NCBI GenBank assembly: GCA_007922305.1
Contig: ML677366.1
Coordinates: 12,213,132-12,277,131 of the forward strand
DNA from: Dermatemys mawii
Lineage: Eukaryota > Chordata > Testudines > Dermatemydidae
DNA: 64,000 nucleotides
Direction of reading: 5' to 3'
The stretch's first letter is position 1. The number at the start of each line of letters is the position of its first letter. The position numbers were made by a program, and so were the translations under genes. The notes beneath the pieces were generated by a model. That model saw only the letters and a list, made by a program, of their open reading frames with translations, made no database searches and had not been told where the DNA came from. Below, piece after piece: positions 10,691 through 22,440 of the stretch.

Positions 10691-12023
10691 GAGTAGCTTA
10701 CCTTAGGGACTGTGAGATATTTGACCTTAAACTTCCCTCAGCAGCATGGCTTACCCATCCTGGACTTGACTAAGGCCATTTCAGTAGGAACATTTTACAT
10801 ATAGGATAAAAAAAGGAGACATATTTGTGGACGGTTGGTGATTTTAACAAAACGTTACAACAATTTGAAGGTCCCTGGATTTGGAATGTTGGAACTAGTC
10901 CTGGCAGAGATGGATTAGTGGGCAGACTACAGGTGAGGAAGGCCAGAGGTACATGATAAATGCAATGGCCCTGAGACTTATTACAGGGATATCACCACTG
11001 CTTATGTAGGAAGAATACAGAGATAGATTAGATTAGATAGATAATGACCCCCTCAACTTCCATATCACTTTAATTATTGTGTCAGTTTTGGTGCCTCTTC
11101 GCTCATTGGTCAGACTGTTTAGGTTCACACTAGAAAACCCCAAACAGAGGTGGTTAATATTGTGTGTTCTGTTCTCCATTCACCTGGCTCTGTTTACACC
11201 CCTGAAAGCCGCATATGTATTTGCATCTCTATGGTGTCCCCTGCCACTGTAACACCTACATAGCATTTATTATGCACTGTGACAACCTTCTTCTTTTGGC
11301 TCAGAATCTCTTGCTGCTTAAGGACTCCAGCTGCTCGCATTCAGATCTCGGGAGTTACCTAGTACATGGAGCTGAAGTCCTCTAACCAACTGGATATCAG
11401 TTGTCCCTGGACTGAGGCAGGGGACTGTTGTCTTCTAATTACTGAACTGTGCAGTGACCCAAGGCCCATGGAGCGAAAGGTGAATGTTTCCAGTGTTGTG
11501 TAATACAAAGGTTTACGGTCACCTCCATGACAAAAGGGGTTGAAGTAACACAAAATTTAGTGCCCCATTAAGGAGAAGGTTTACAGGTTTCCATTAGTGT
11601 TTATGTTTCCAGCTGGCTAGTCCAGATAAGGCTTTTAAACAGCTCCTTTTACCTCAAAAGCTTGCTACAGTCAGCTTCCATTTACTATTTGGAGAGATGT
11701 ATACCTGTAAAGTTAAAACAAACTTTAGAGAGGTAGGTTTCAGAGGGGTAGCCGTGTTAGTCTGTATCTGCAAAAATGAGGAGTCCTTGTTGTATTTTTT
11801 AAAGAAGTAGCAGCTAATTATGAAAATTAATTAGTGAGCTTGCATGAGCTGGATCACTAGCTATTCAGTCAATAGATAGATAACTATCTGACCTAAGTCT
11901 GTAATTGAATTCTTGAATGGCCCATTGCAGAGCATGGGCTAACATATTTCTTTCATGGTCACAGTTAATGACAAAGGCTAAAAACACCCACAATGCCAGG
12001 GTATAACAAACCTGTTCCAACGC
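10691..12023. other. No gene; contains one short PLE arm
   Basis: Apart from the PLE-related piece at 11739-11803, I see nothing coding or repetitive that I can name. Confidence 0.5.
11739..11803 (+). repeat. Fragment of a Penelope-like terminal arm
   Basis: GGTTTCAGAGGGGTAGCCGTG, then TTAGTCTGTATCTGCAAAAA, matches the outer part of the left arms at 34031 and 42842. Only the distal 60 or so bases are present, without the hammerhead-like core. Confidence 0.7.
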
Positions 12024-12331
12024 TAGGGATATATCTATACTTGGAGCTTGGGGTGTGATTCCCAGCTTAAGAAGATGTACCTGTGTTAGCTCTGATTGAG
12101 TTACTGCGCTAAATGTAGCCATGGGGGCATGAACAGTGGAAGAGGCTAGCCGCCATGAGTATGCGCCTAGGATCTCAGATGGGTATGCACTTGGCGTGGC
12201 TAGTCCCTCCCGCTGCCCAGGCCGCTGCGACTATGCTCTATTCTTAGCACGTTAGCTCGATCAAAGCAAGCAGGAGTGTGTTTCCTTGAGCTAGGAATCA
12301 CACCCCCATCTCCAAGCGTGCAGACCTAACC
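12024..12331. mobile_element. Foldback non-autonomous DNA transposon
   Basis: The left end reads AGGGATATATCTATACTTGGAGCTTGG and the right end contains CACCCCCATCTCCAAGCGTGCAGACCTAACCC, which are imperfect inverted repeats. Internal blocks (GTGTGATTCCCAGCTT versus AGCTAGGAATCACACC; TTAGCTCTGATTGAG versus TTAGCTCGATCAAAGC) also pair, so the whole 308 bp can fold on itself. No TSD was identified. Confidence 0.65.
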
Positions 12332-13084
12332 CGAGTCATTTAAATAGCTTCCTGCAAAAAGGTTGCTATTTGCCCAGCTGTCTGTCTGTGCTGTCCTACG
12401 GCACCCTTCGCCGGGTATGTGAGCCCCTAGGGGAGGATTGGCAGGGTTCTTTCTAGGTTATCCACGTGGTTCTGCTAACTTCCAGGATGTGCTCAGAAAC
12501 CTTGTGGAGGATTACAGGTTGGTGGAATGACAGCAGAAAAGGTCATATGAAGTCAGCAAGGTCTTTACCTGCAGAGTTAGACACCTGTACAATGAATGAC
12601 CAGAAAGTTAACAGGAAAATTCTCCAGCTTGGGGCTCGATGAGGTCCCGTGACCCTAGAATGGGGATCCCAACCTACCAAGAGGAAACTGTCTCTGCAAC
12701 AGTAACTCTTCTAGACCTTCCCCTGGTCATCTCTGCATGGGCAGCTGAAGCCAGGCAGAGGTTAATCCCTTGTTCACCAAGAACCAAATAGTGTCCCTGC
12801 GCCCAGGACAATGGTGTTAGCAGGAAATGCTGATGGTGCTTTGCTTAAGTCAAACTGTAGAGAAAGAGCATGTAGGCCAGGCCTGGCACAGCTGGGAAAG
12901 GATGACTACCCACGGTCTGGCAGAAGCCAAGTGTTGACTCCCTGGTAATCTGATCCCACACCGGAAAACTCTCATTGATCTGGCTGAAGAATCCCTATGC
13001 AGTGGCCCTGTCATATGTTTCTGCCATAGATTTGGACACGGCAGGGTTAGAAACATGGTGGAGGCCTGATCTTTCCTGGTATTA
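12332..13084. other. No gene recognised
   Basis: A minus-strand frame at 12850-13146 is open but has no domain-like features and runs into a CR1 tail. Confidence 0.5.
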
Positions 13085-13470
13085 CACAGCCATAGAGTTT
13101 TTAGGCTAGAAGGGATCACCAGATCATCTAATCCAGAGATCAGCAACCTTTGGCACGTGGCCCATCACGGTAAGCCCCTGGCAGGCCAGGCCAGTTTGTT
13201 AACTTGCTACATCTGCAGGTTCAGCCGATTGCGGCTCCCTCTGGCCACAATTCACCATCCCAAGCCAATGGGGGCTGCGGGAAGGGTGGCCAGCACATCC
13301 CTGGTCCCACGCCGTGTGCCAAAGGTTGCTGATCCCTAGTCTAATCTGACCTGCAGTAGATAACCGGCCACCAACACAACCCAGCCACCCTCATAGCAAC
13401 TGGGATTAGACCAACAAACTCAACAACTGGGATTAGAGCAAAATATTACAGCCTTCAGGAAATTGAACTG
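13085..13470 (-). mobile_element. CR1 3' end, split by a hAT-like element
   Basis: TTTTAGGCTAGAAGGGATCA, then CAGATCATCTAATC, is the CR1 3' UTR in reverse. The sequence resumes after the hAT-like insertion with CTAATCTGACCTGCAGTAGAT, then GCCACCAACACAACCCAGC and ATTACAGCCTTCAGGAA, the continuation expected in CR1. Removing 13134-13338 plus one TSD copy restores a continuous tail. Confidence 0.65.
13134..13338 (+). mobile_element. hAT-like non-autonomous element, family 2, nested in a CR1 tail
   Basis: The element starts CAGAGATCAGCAACCTTTGGCAC and ends with the inverted GTGCCAAAGGTTGCTGATCCC. The flanking octamers ATCTAATC (13126-13133) and GTCTAATC (13339-13346) agree at 7 of 8 bases. It is related to the copies at 13787 and 33607. 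It has no coding capacity. Confidence 0.8.
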
Positions 13471-13786
13471 TGGCTCTCTTAGCATCTCTCCTAAAGTACT
13501 GCTCGTCACTAGAAATGGAAAAACATATCTCCTTGATTTTGAACCCACTCAAACACTTGTGGTTCCAAAGTTTGATCTAGGTTTTTATGGGGGTTTTGAG
13601 AAAGGGAACAAAGAGGTTGGATTGAGAAACAAGTCCAGTGGAGTATAGACAGGGAGGAATAGATCAGGCTGGCTCCTGGTGTTGAGTAGAGTGGCAACAG
13701 AGCTGCCTAACTTTGTGCCAGCTACCAATGGCCAAGGATGAGAGAGGCATAGATATAACCTGGGTACACACACCCTTTCTCTAGAA

Positions 13787-13943
13787 CAGGGATCAGCAAC
13801 CTTAGCATGCACCCCCGCCCCCAGGGTAAGCACCCTTGGCGGGCCCGGCAGATTTGTTTACCTGCCATGTCCACAGGTTCGGCCGATCGTGGCTCTCACT
13901 GGCCGCAGTTTGCTGCTCTGGTCCAATGGGAATTAGATCCCTG
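13787..13943 (+). mobile_element. hAT-like non-autonomous element, family 2, internally deleted
   Basis: The start CAGGGATCAGCAACCTTAGCA and the GCAGATTTGTTTACCTGCCATGTCCA block match the 33607 copy. The right end is reduced to GATCCCTG. The flanks CTCTAGAA (13779-13786) and CTTTAGAA (13944-13951) agree at 7 of 8 positions. At 157 bp it is about half the length of the 33607 copy. Confidence 0.75.
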
Positions 13944-13951
13944 CTTTAGAA

Positions 13952-16570
13952 TGTGCCCCCTCTATATGGGAGTTCCAAGAGGGGCGATCAAACGGTTGCT
14001 ACAATGGCCTGATGCTGCTAGTGGATTTCCCCCTGAAATACAAAGCAGCTGGAGAGGGAGACAGGATCTGAGCACGTGAGTTTAAATTAGGGAGGAAGAA
14101 AAGGTTTGTGAATTAAAGTGAGTTATAGGAACTCTACAAAACTAGAATAAATAATCTGAGAGGTTCAGCAAACCACAATGTCCATGAGAGTCCCCAGTCA
14201 CTACTAATAAATACAAGTCTCTTTATGTTGATTATAGAGTACTGCCTGCGTTACATGCTGGGGTCTATTAGACACCAAATTAAATTTTATATAAGTAATA
14301 GTCAGGAACTTTCAGGTAGCTTTGTTCAGCAAATAAATGAAAAGCAGCCTGAAAATCAACTTACCTAGCCATTTAGTTTATGGATAATGCAGGAGAAAGT
14401 AATAATAGCAATAACTGAGATTTATACAGCTCCTTTTATTACAGAGAATCCCATAGGGCTTTACTCATGGCATTCTAAGGGATTACTCACTCCCTGCAGA
14501 AATGCAACGATTCTGGGGTGGAATCCAGCCACCATTCTATGTCAGCAATAACAACACCAAGTTGTATTAACAGGGGAAAAGAAGAGTAACCCCAGCTGGA
14601 ACTACAAAGGGATTGTATGTAGGTCAAATGTAATCATCTTAACTGGAATTTAGCCAGTCTACCAGATTTAACAAGTCTTCTGGTTAAAAGGGCAGAGGAT
14701 CATCAAGACCCTGATTTTACATCATGTCTGAGACAGCCCTAGGCTGGGGTACTGAGTGAGATCAGATGCAAAGGGAAGAGCACCGTCTACTAATCACCAT
14801 CACTACTTCCTTGCGATATCTTATTTTTTGCTGAAAGTTCCTAATCCAGTACAAACTTGCATAGTGTACGAGAGACAATGAGGTCACCATACAAGTAGTT
14901 GCCAGACCCAGTGTGTAAGTTCATCACTCTTAATCTGCGCTGGACTTCCCTTGCACATATCCACCCAACAGAGGTTCAAGTAAGCCTTAGTGTTTTTTAT
15001 TCATAGATTGTAAGACTTCAGGGAGTGTTTGTATAGCATCTAGCACAATGGGAATCCAGTCCTTATTTGGGCAGCTGGATTCTACTGCTCCCCCTACTGC
15101 TCCCCCTTATTTGGGCAGCTGGATTCCTGCTCCCTCTCATCATCATCAGTACCATTCCAGAAATGTTCATCTCTCTTTCCACTAATTTCAGGGTTAGATC
15201 ACTTTGTCTTTAGCATCCATCCTAAGCCTTATTTTTTTCTTTCTGAGCACTGACAATACAGGAATGATGCTCTACTGGGGCTGGCAGAAGCATCTCCCTT
15301 CTGAGTGACTTTCTTGGTTAATGGGAAGAGAAGGATCACCACCACAGAATGGATAAACTAATGGAATCTGGACAGTGAAATAATGATATAGCACAAGAGC
15401 ATCAATCTTTAAAACAAAGGGCAGGTATATCTCAACCTATAGACCAACTTTAGATGGAGACAGGGGGCATCAGCTACCTGATCCAAAGGGAATAAGGTCA
15501 GCCTCTGAGCTAGTTGTATGGTGGGTAGAAGCCTGTAAACAGCACATTTTGGCAGGTGCAGATTAGCTTGTTATTTTCGTTCCAAATAGGTAAGCCATTG
15601 ATTTTGGAGTATGGATGTTTTTATAGGTTTAAAAATGTTAATGGATGTTTTTGGAGGATTAAAGGGCAGATGAAAAGTACAAGAGGCTGAAGTTCTCTGT
15701 GCACAGAGGATGTAGGGCAGGGCAGTACCACCTTCCTGTGAGGGGACGTATTAGGCCTTTTCTGCTCCTGGTTGGAGGCAACAGTGCCTTGACAATCCCC
15801 ATCTGAGGAAAGTCCACTCAGACCAGGCAATCAAGAAGACAGTCCTTCAGAGGCCTAGAAGGACCAGAATGGAATACTGGCCAGTCAAGAACTGGCTGGC
15901 CAGTACTGAAAGCTTGCTTGCTTTTGCTCAGGAGCAGAGCTGAATGGGATTGGGACAGAGGAGGAGTTCCTCTGGGCTAACCCAGAACCCCAGACCCAGG
16001 TCAGAGACTTGCCCTAAGTGGTGCAACTAAACACTTGCATTTGGAGGGGGTTTTTTTCCTCTTTCTTTTGTCTCTTCAACAGGCAGCTGAATCCTGAATT
16101 GCTAATTTTCAACTTGATTCTTGAAAGACTGATGCCACGCTTACAGCACAGGCTATCCTGCCCCAAGCAGATAAACCTTGCAGGCCGAGATGGGGAGCAC
16201 ATGCAGTACCTCACTTGGCCCTGAAGGGGGCATTACAGGGCCGCCCCACCTCCCACCCTTCCCCATGCTACCTTCCCACTTTCAACCATGATCTGAAGAG
16301 GCCAGTTCTGGAGATTAGATGAGAATTGATTCTCTGTCGTCCACTGACTACTAGGCATCTCCGTTGAGACGGTCAACAAGGGTGCTGATCCATGTGATGC
16401 TAGTTTTTAGTGTGTGGAATGGCTGTAAAGCCACCAAATGGCAGTAATTTAAACCAGAATGGGTTATTGGGCTGAGCTGTCCCTCATTCCAGTGAGCTGG
16501 AACCACAATTCTTGCATTCACCTCCAGGTGCCTAAGTATGGGTTTGGATATGTTTGAAAAATTTGACCCT
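13952..16570. other. No gene; minor repeats only
   Basis: A 22-bp segment beginning CCTTATTTGGGCAGCTGG is duplicated at 15061-15082 and 15105-15126. A short reversed tail fragment (TGTATAGCATCTAGCACAATGG) lies at about 15010-15065. No exon is recognisable. Confidence 0.5.
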
Positions 16571-16574
16571 TTGC

Positions 16575-16690
16575 CTTTCTTTGTATTGGTTCCTCTGTCT
16601 GTAAAATGGGAATCATAATTACTGACCCACCCCACAGGGGTGCTAGGAGAATTACTTAGGTAATATCTGCAAAGTGTTGCAAAGTAATCT
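16575..16690 (+). repeat. MIR/CORE-SINE 3' half remnant
   Basis: CCTCTGTCTGTAAAATGGGAATCATAATTAC, then CCCACAGGGGTGCTAGGAGAATTA and TGCAAAGTG, follows the MIR 3' half pattern. The tRNA-derived head is not visible. Confidence 0.65.
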
Positions 16691-16699
16691 GTGCATTAC

Positions 16700-17368
16700 T
16701 GTTAATTATCTGTAGTCACCGTCAGACTGGGCTGGATTATAACTAGTGACCTAGAGCTGGAAGACTCCATTCCTCACCCCTCCAGACAGTTACACCTTCG
16801 GCGGTGGGAGGCATAAGTGTGCTTATGGCTGCAGGCGAATAGGAGTCCACGTACCCATGTAGGGGAAGACACGTGGTTTGCACCTGAATTACCGATGGAA
16901 AAAATGCATTATCCAACTAGTTTCCCTCCTCTTTCTTGAAACAAGTGAGGATTTTCAGTGATTCCCCTCCCCCTTCTCTCTTACACCTACACAATTCCCA
17001 GTCTGTTACAACATGGGCATCTGTACGTTCAGCCCACACTTTGGTGTAGTGTCTGAACCCTGGGGGTGGCACGGCCAAAGCCCTGCATACCTACGTCAGA
17101 ATATGCCCAGGTGTTGAGCACACTGTCCCCAAAGGGTCTGTCCTCTCCCTTCCATGAATGAGCAGCAGAGGGTGCTGTCCATCTGAGATGAGCTGCATCA
17201 TCCTAAGCTCACTTGGCACTGTACGAAGCTCATCAGAAACTTTAAGCAGCTCCTTTCTCAAAAGCCACATGACCAAAGCCTAGCTGCTCTGGATTTTAGT
17301 AAAGCAGGCCACTCACTGTTCTGGGAGAAGAAATATCTGTTTCAGTTATATCCATATAGTGTATAAAC
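16700..17368. other. No gene recognised
   Basis: Only short frames without domains are present. Confidence 0.5.
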
Positions 17369-17680
17369 CATGAGTAGGCAACCTATGGCACGCATGCCAA
17401 AGGCGGCACACAAACTGATTTTCAATGGCACTCACACTGCCTGGGTCCTGGCCAGCGGTCTGGGAGGCTCTGCATTTTAATTTAATTTTAAATGAAGCTT
17501 CTTAAACATTTTAAAAACCTTATTTACTTTATATAAATAATAGTTTCATTATATATTATAGACTTATAAAAAGAGACCTTCTAAAACCATTAAAATGTAT
17601 TACTGGCACGCAAAACCTTAAGTTAGAATCAATAAATGAAGACTCGGCACACCACTTCTGAAAGGTTGCCGACCAACATA
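17369..17680 (-). mobile_element. hAT-like non-autonomous element, family 1
   Basis: The order AGTAGGCAACCTATGGCACGC, GGCGGCACACAAACTGATTTTC, the TTTTAATTTAATTTTAAATGAAGC tract and CTTCTGAAAGGTTGCCGACC is the same as in the 47857 copy. The outermost right bases are decayed and the TSD is not certain. Confidence 0.82.
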
Positions 17681-19170
17681 GATGAGTATATATGTAACAT
17701 TGTTGTATCCATCTTTCCTAGAACAGAAAGGCTAATAGCACTATTTATACTAAGGCAGAGCGTAAGGAGGTATGTTGGGATGTCTGGCTGGAGAGATGTC
17801 CGTGCACCTCATTGCTGACTTGCAGCACCTCCACTTGTTCCAGTCCAGAGCTCCCTACGCACCTGACAGTGCCCCTCAGACCTGACCAGCAATGCCCCAG
17901 ACTGTCCCATTTATTAGAAAATTGCCAGTTGCAATAGTTACCTTTAATGAATACCCTGCTGGGGATTCATGTAAATAAATGATCAACAGTTACCTGTGTG
18001 TATGATAGAAATACTGAGTACTTGTCATGAAAAAGCCATGGTCTAATAATCAGTGTAATTGCAGTACTTCGTGGAAACACTGAAGGATTTTGTGGTCCAA
18101 AATATTCTAAGACCATTTTTCAGTTTACCCTAGGACTCCAAACCTAGGCAATACTGAATGTTTGAATGCATCTTCTGCTTACTGAGATGGAATCACAGGT
18201 GTCAGGAAAGTGGTAGTTCAATATTTCTTATTGAACCTACTAGAATGTGTGTAGTGTCCTAAATGCTCAGATGTAATGATGCAGTTACTGTGCTTATAAA
18301 TCTAGTCCCTGGTTTACATAGAGTCTTGATTTCGGCTCAATTAATGTTTGTATTCTCTACCACTCCAGGTTTTCAGTTTTACAACTTAGCAATCTGCTTT
18401 GAACCATTGTTGACAGTCTGTGTGCTGCATGCTGGAGTGATGAAGCAAAACAGACAGACATTTGAAATGTGTTCTAATAAGACACTAGTTGTAAGTATAA
18501 ACTAGTGTTCATTTGTCACTTCTCATCTGTCTGGGCCCTGATATGCTGTGCCGCGAGATCTCAAGGCACTTCACACAGCAACGAAATAGATACAAGGGAT
18601 ACCTCGTCTATCTAGGCAAACATGAGAACCTTTATGCCCTCAGCTACAGCTTACACATTGGCTTTGACAATCACAACTCATAAATGGGCAAGACTCAAGA
18701 CCTCTTAGGCTACCCTATCCATAGCCCCTGTTGATGCACGGTTGCTCTCTGGTGATTTGTCCCGTCCACTTTTAAATTACTCAGGTTACTTGTGTGCGGT
18801 CGCTTGTGTCACTCCTCCTGAACATGAAAAGAGTTTTTCCAGGACTCTAGGACAGTCTACACCCATTTTCAGTATGGGAGGCAGATCCTGAATTTCATAT
18901 TCACAGCAATGGGGCACAAGGGGCTACCTAATGTAGCCCAAGGAAACACTAACAGTGAAGTACTCTTTCCCGATGGCACAACCCTACTTTCACTGAAGTC
19001 AGCATGAACTAAGCTGTTGATTTCAGAGGCAGCAGGATTGGACCCATAGTGCTGTAATGTGAAGCTAAGTCCTGGCGTTAATCTTGTATGCACAGTGTCC
19101 CGAGGTAGAGTGGGAGAGCTACTAATTGAGCTACATAAACATACATTATTTGCAATTGCTCAAACATCCA
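17681..19170. other. No gene; weak palindromic repeat at about 18870-19070
   Basis: The segment near 18870-19070 holds GGCAGATCCTGAATTTC and CACTGAAGTCAGCATGAAC-type blocks of the CCATTGA-centred palindromic class. The rest is unassigned. Confidence 0.4.
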
Positions 19171-19174
19171 CTTT

Positions 19175-19290
19175 ACTATTTTTTATTATTATTATTAATT
19201 TATTTATTATTGTGCATAGTAGTCTCAATTAGAATCAGGGCTTCATTGGTATGGATGCTATGTCAATACAGAATGAGCTACATTACTATA
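19175..19290 (+). repeat. Old SINE/LINE-type tail fragment
   Basis: TTATTATTATTATTAATTTATT, then GTGCATAGTAGTCTCAATTAGAATCAGGGCTTCATTGGTATGG, follows the same tail pattern as 20135 and 22330 (GTGCCTAG...CAGGGC...TTGTGCTAGG). Confidence 0.5.
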
Positions 19291-20046
19291 AATATAAACA
19301 TCCATTCCTTGAGTTAATTTCACTCACTGAATGTCACTGATTTTTCCAATGTAAAACATATTGGCACCTTTTATTTCAATATGTGTGTTCAGTTGAATGT
19401 CTTTTCATAGTGTTAGTATCCCTGATCAAAGGGGTTCCTTTGTTGCCTTCCTCTTAAAATTTTTATTTTCCTCGAATGCCATAGTGACCTTTTGGTCAAC
19501 ATGAATTCCTGAGCTCTAGAGAAACCCAGGTCTGCCCTTTTCATTGTTCAAATCACACACTGTCTCTGTCTCTCCCCACCTCTTTGGATTTCATTTCTCT
19601 ATAGTACATTCCAAATGCACAAGCCAGAGAGAATGAGGGGGATGAACAACTTTGCAATTTGAGATTTATCAAAATCTTTTCATTCCCAAATGATGGCCTG
19701 GGAAATTGCGTCATCAGAATATCTGTCTGGGGAAGAAAGAGCAGACAGGAAAATATTTCTGCAGAATGATGAACTCTGATGTTGGTATCTGTTACATGGA
19801 AGGATTAAAAAAAAGGGGAAGAAGAAGGAAAAAATAAAGCTGGGGAAAAATGATCTAATGCTTTTTGGCTGCCGTTACTGGAGGGAAAGACTAGCCCAGC
19901 TTTGTTCTGCCCCTGTTTAAAATTAAAATAGAAACATTTACAATATCTCAGGTGGGAAATCAGAGAAATTCTGCCCTTGGTTTTGTCATTGATCTCCTCC
20001 GACAACTCTTACCAAAGCTCTAAATCAGAGTTGAATCATGTAGATT

Positions 20047-20132
20047 TATTAGGCCAGACCCTCAGTTGGTGTAATCGGTGCAGTATATGGAAGTCAATGA
20101 AGTTGTACCAATTTACACTAATCGAAGATCTG
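20047..20132. repeat. Palindromic repeat with an AAGTCAATGAAG centre
   Basis: GGCCAGACCCTCAGTTGGTGTAA and ACACTAATCGAAGATCTGGCC form an inverted repeat around TGGAAGTCAATGAAGTTGTA. It is a clear member of the palindromic class, with arms of about 22 bases. Confidence 0.6.
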
Positions 20133-20134
20133 GC

Positions 20135-20290
20135 CCATCACTATTGTTGTTTATTATTTGTGTTGCCATAGTACCAAAAGTCCCAGTGAGGATCAAGGCC
20201 TCATTGTGCTGGTTGTTGCACAAATAAAAAGGCAGACATGGTCCTTGCTTGATAGACCTGCAAACTGAAAAGAAAGAAGGTCCTCATGTG
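20135..20290 (+). repeat. Old SINE/LINE-type tail fragment
   Basis: TATTATTTGTGTTGCCATAGTACC, then CAGTGAGGATCAAGGCCTCATTGTGCTGG, GCACAAATAAAAAGGCAGACATGGTCCTTGC and GACCTGCAAACTG, is the fullest copy of this tail in the window. Confidence 0.6.
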
Positions 20291-20822
20291 GGGCCATCAA
20301 GGCCAGAAGAACTGGTTAATATATGGCTGTCTCTAGCAGAGATCATTAGTGCCCCCTGCAGAACCGTGTATGTGCAAAGATTGAATTGGAGTGTTCTTTT
20401 CGTTACAGGCATGCAACAAAAATTATTTCAGGGTGTTCTTGGGTGTCAGTACCTTCATTAGAGATTCATCCTCAGGGTGGTTTTGGAGATCCACTTAAAC
20501 CCATTTACTAATTTACCTGTGTTCTTCCCAAAACCATATTCTACACAAGGGAGGAAGTAGCTATGTGCTCTTCATGTATCCAGTGCACTTTGGTATTACA
20601 GTGACAGGATTAAATAATTCAGACTCTCACCCGTCTACTTGTAGCTATAGCTGATTACTCAAAAGGTCAGACTATTTCATCACACAGACTATCTAAATGG
20701 ATAGCCCAGTATATTTCATTGTTTTGCAATGGGGCTGGTATACCTTTCTTACTAATTATCAAGACTCACTCTACCAGAGTCTAAGCCTCAGCCTGCTTCT
20801 CAAATGTGCCAATAATTGAAAT

Positions 20823-21260
20823 CTACAAGGTAGCTACATGGAACAACCATTTCTCATCAGTCCAGCTAAAATTATTCCCTGGACTTAGCTGCCAGGTCAG
20901 ATGCCAAGTACTCCTATTTCCATTCAACTGATACACCCGATACTCTTCAGTCTTGCCATCCTGAGGGGCTATTGCTTGCCAGTCACCTACAGTAGGATCT
21001 ACCTTGCATGAAGAGGGAAGAATGGTTATTTGCCTTACTGTATCACTTATTGCAATCAGTGTGGATCCCATGAGCTGCCCTTCTTTGCTGTTTTTGGAGT
21101 CCATAGCCAACACAGGCTTTGAACTGCGAGGGAACTGAGGGAAAGTTGCAGTTACTCCACCCTGTATGCTGTCACACAGGGGCATGAAGTATGCACAGCC
21201 GCAATAGCCACTGCTATTCAGACAAGATTCTGAGCTCATGCTCATGAGGTACAGGCACAC
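20823..21260 (-). other. Unrecognised 145-codon open frame
   Basis: The frame encodes a cysteine-containing product (SSGYCGCAYFMPLCDS near residues 16-31) with two N-glycosylation-type sequons (NRS and NFS) towards the end. It has no signal peptide, recognisable domain or repeat match known to me, and I see no convincing splice context. A stop-free run of this length can arise by chance in 64 kb. I record it only because its composition is more protein-like than most frames here. Confidence 0.2.
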
Positions 21261-21579
21261 CTACAATGGGATTCACTCTGACTACAACATCTCAAAGAGC
21301 CATAGTTACTGCAGGGTAAGGAACTGGTCTTTTAAACTGAATTTTGTGGTGAAAATGGATGGGTCACACACCTGGTAATTAAATATGGATCTTTTTAACT
21401 ATTTGAAACCACCGTGGTTTGCATACATGACTGAAATTACTCCCATGAAATGGCTATTTGGTGACCTTTCTCCCACTCTTTCCCAATCTAGTGCTATAAG
21501 CAGCCATCATTAGTATCTAGAAGACAGTTATGTGGACAACAAAACTATCAAGAGTTACATCTTATTTTTTATGAAAAAT

Positions 21580-21905
21580 ATCCTTTTTAAAAAAATGAAC
21601 ATTTTCACAAATTTTTAAAAATATTTAGATTTTTTTATCAAATCTGAAAATTGAAAAACTGAAAATTTTGGTTTTTTTCTCACTCTCCTCTCCTTATTTC
21701 CTCCCTTTTTGCTATTTTTTTTCCATTTTGCCACCAAAAAGGGGAGTGAAAAAGGAGAAAAAAATACAAAAAACTGAAAACCAGAAACATTCTGGTTTCC
21801 ATACTTGTCCTTCAAAAATCAGAGATTTTGGAGAATTTTCACCCCATTTTTTTGTGATGTTTTCCCCCCAACTGGTTCATGGAAAAGAACTTAACATATT
21901 TTAAC
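21580..21905. repeat. AT-rich repeat with AAAATTTT-type inverted blocks
   Basis: Runs such as CTGAAAATTTTGGTTTTTTTC and AACTGAAAACCAGAAACATTC resemble the decayed GGTCAAAAT-terminated elements at 38960 and 50342. The ends are not defined. The lysine- and phenylalanine-rich frames on both strands are artefacts. Confidence 0.4.
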
Positions 21906-22329
21906 CAGCTGTAATGAGCTGCCTTCTTGATAGCAGTCTTAGCTCAGAAAACAAAAGAAAAGGCACAGACACCAAACTGTTGTTCCATCCTTAAATATAT
22001 TCCTAGAGTGTCAAGTTGAGGTACATTAGTTTCGTTGGTTGAAGCAAGTTTCCCAGCTGCCTTCCACGCTGTTCTTACTCTGTGGATAAACAGAGACCTT
22101 CACTCCCCAGGGCTGTTGCTAGCACTAAATTGACTTTTACATAAACTACAATTTTGTCTGCTGTCCTATCATGCGTTTGGAAGTCCCAGCCATGCAACGG
22201 TTGAGTGCCAATCATTGATTATTGTTTCAAAATAAAAATCGCTGCGCAGTTACAAGCCATATTCTTCCTATTGTCAAATTAAGCAAGGCACAGCCCAATT
22301 TAACCTGCCTTTGCTGTGTTGTTGATGTT

Positions 22330-22440
22330 AGTAACTAGTATTATTTGTATTACCACAGCACCTAGGAACCTCAGTCCCGGACCAGGCCAACACTGCATGA
22401 TGAGCTGTACAAACACAAGCAAAAAAGAGAGTTTCAGCCT
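22330..22440 (+). repeat. Old SINE/LINE-type tail fragment
   Basis: TATTATTTGTATTACCACAGCACCTAGGAACC, then GACCAGGCCAACACTGCATGATGAGCTGTACAAACACA, matches the same tail class as 20135. Confidence 0.6.
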
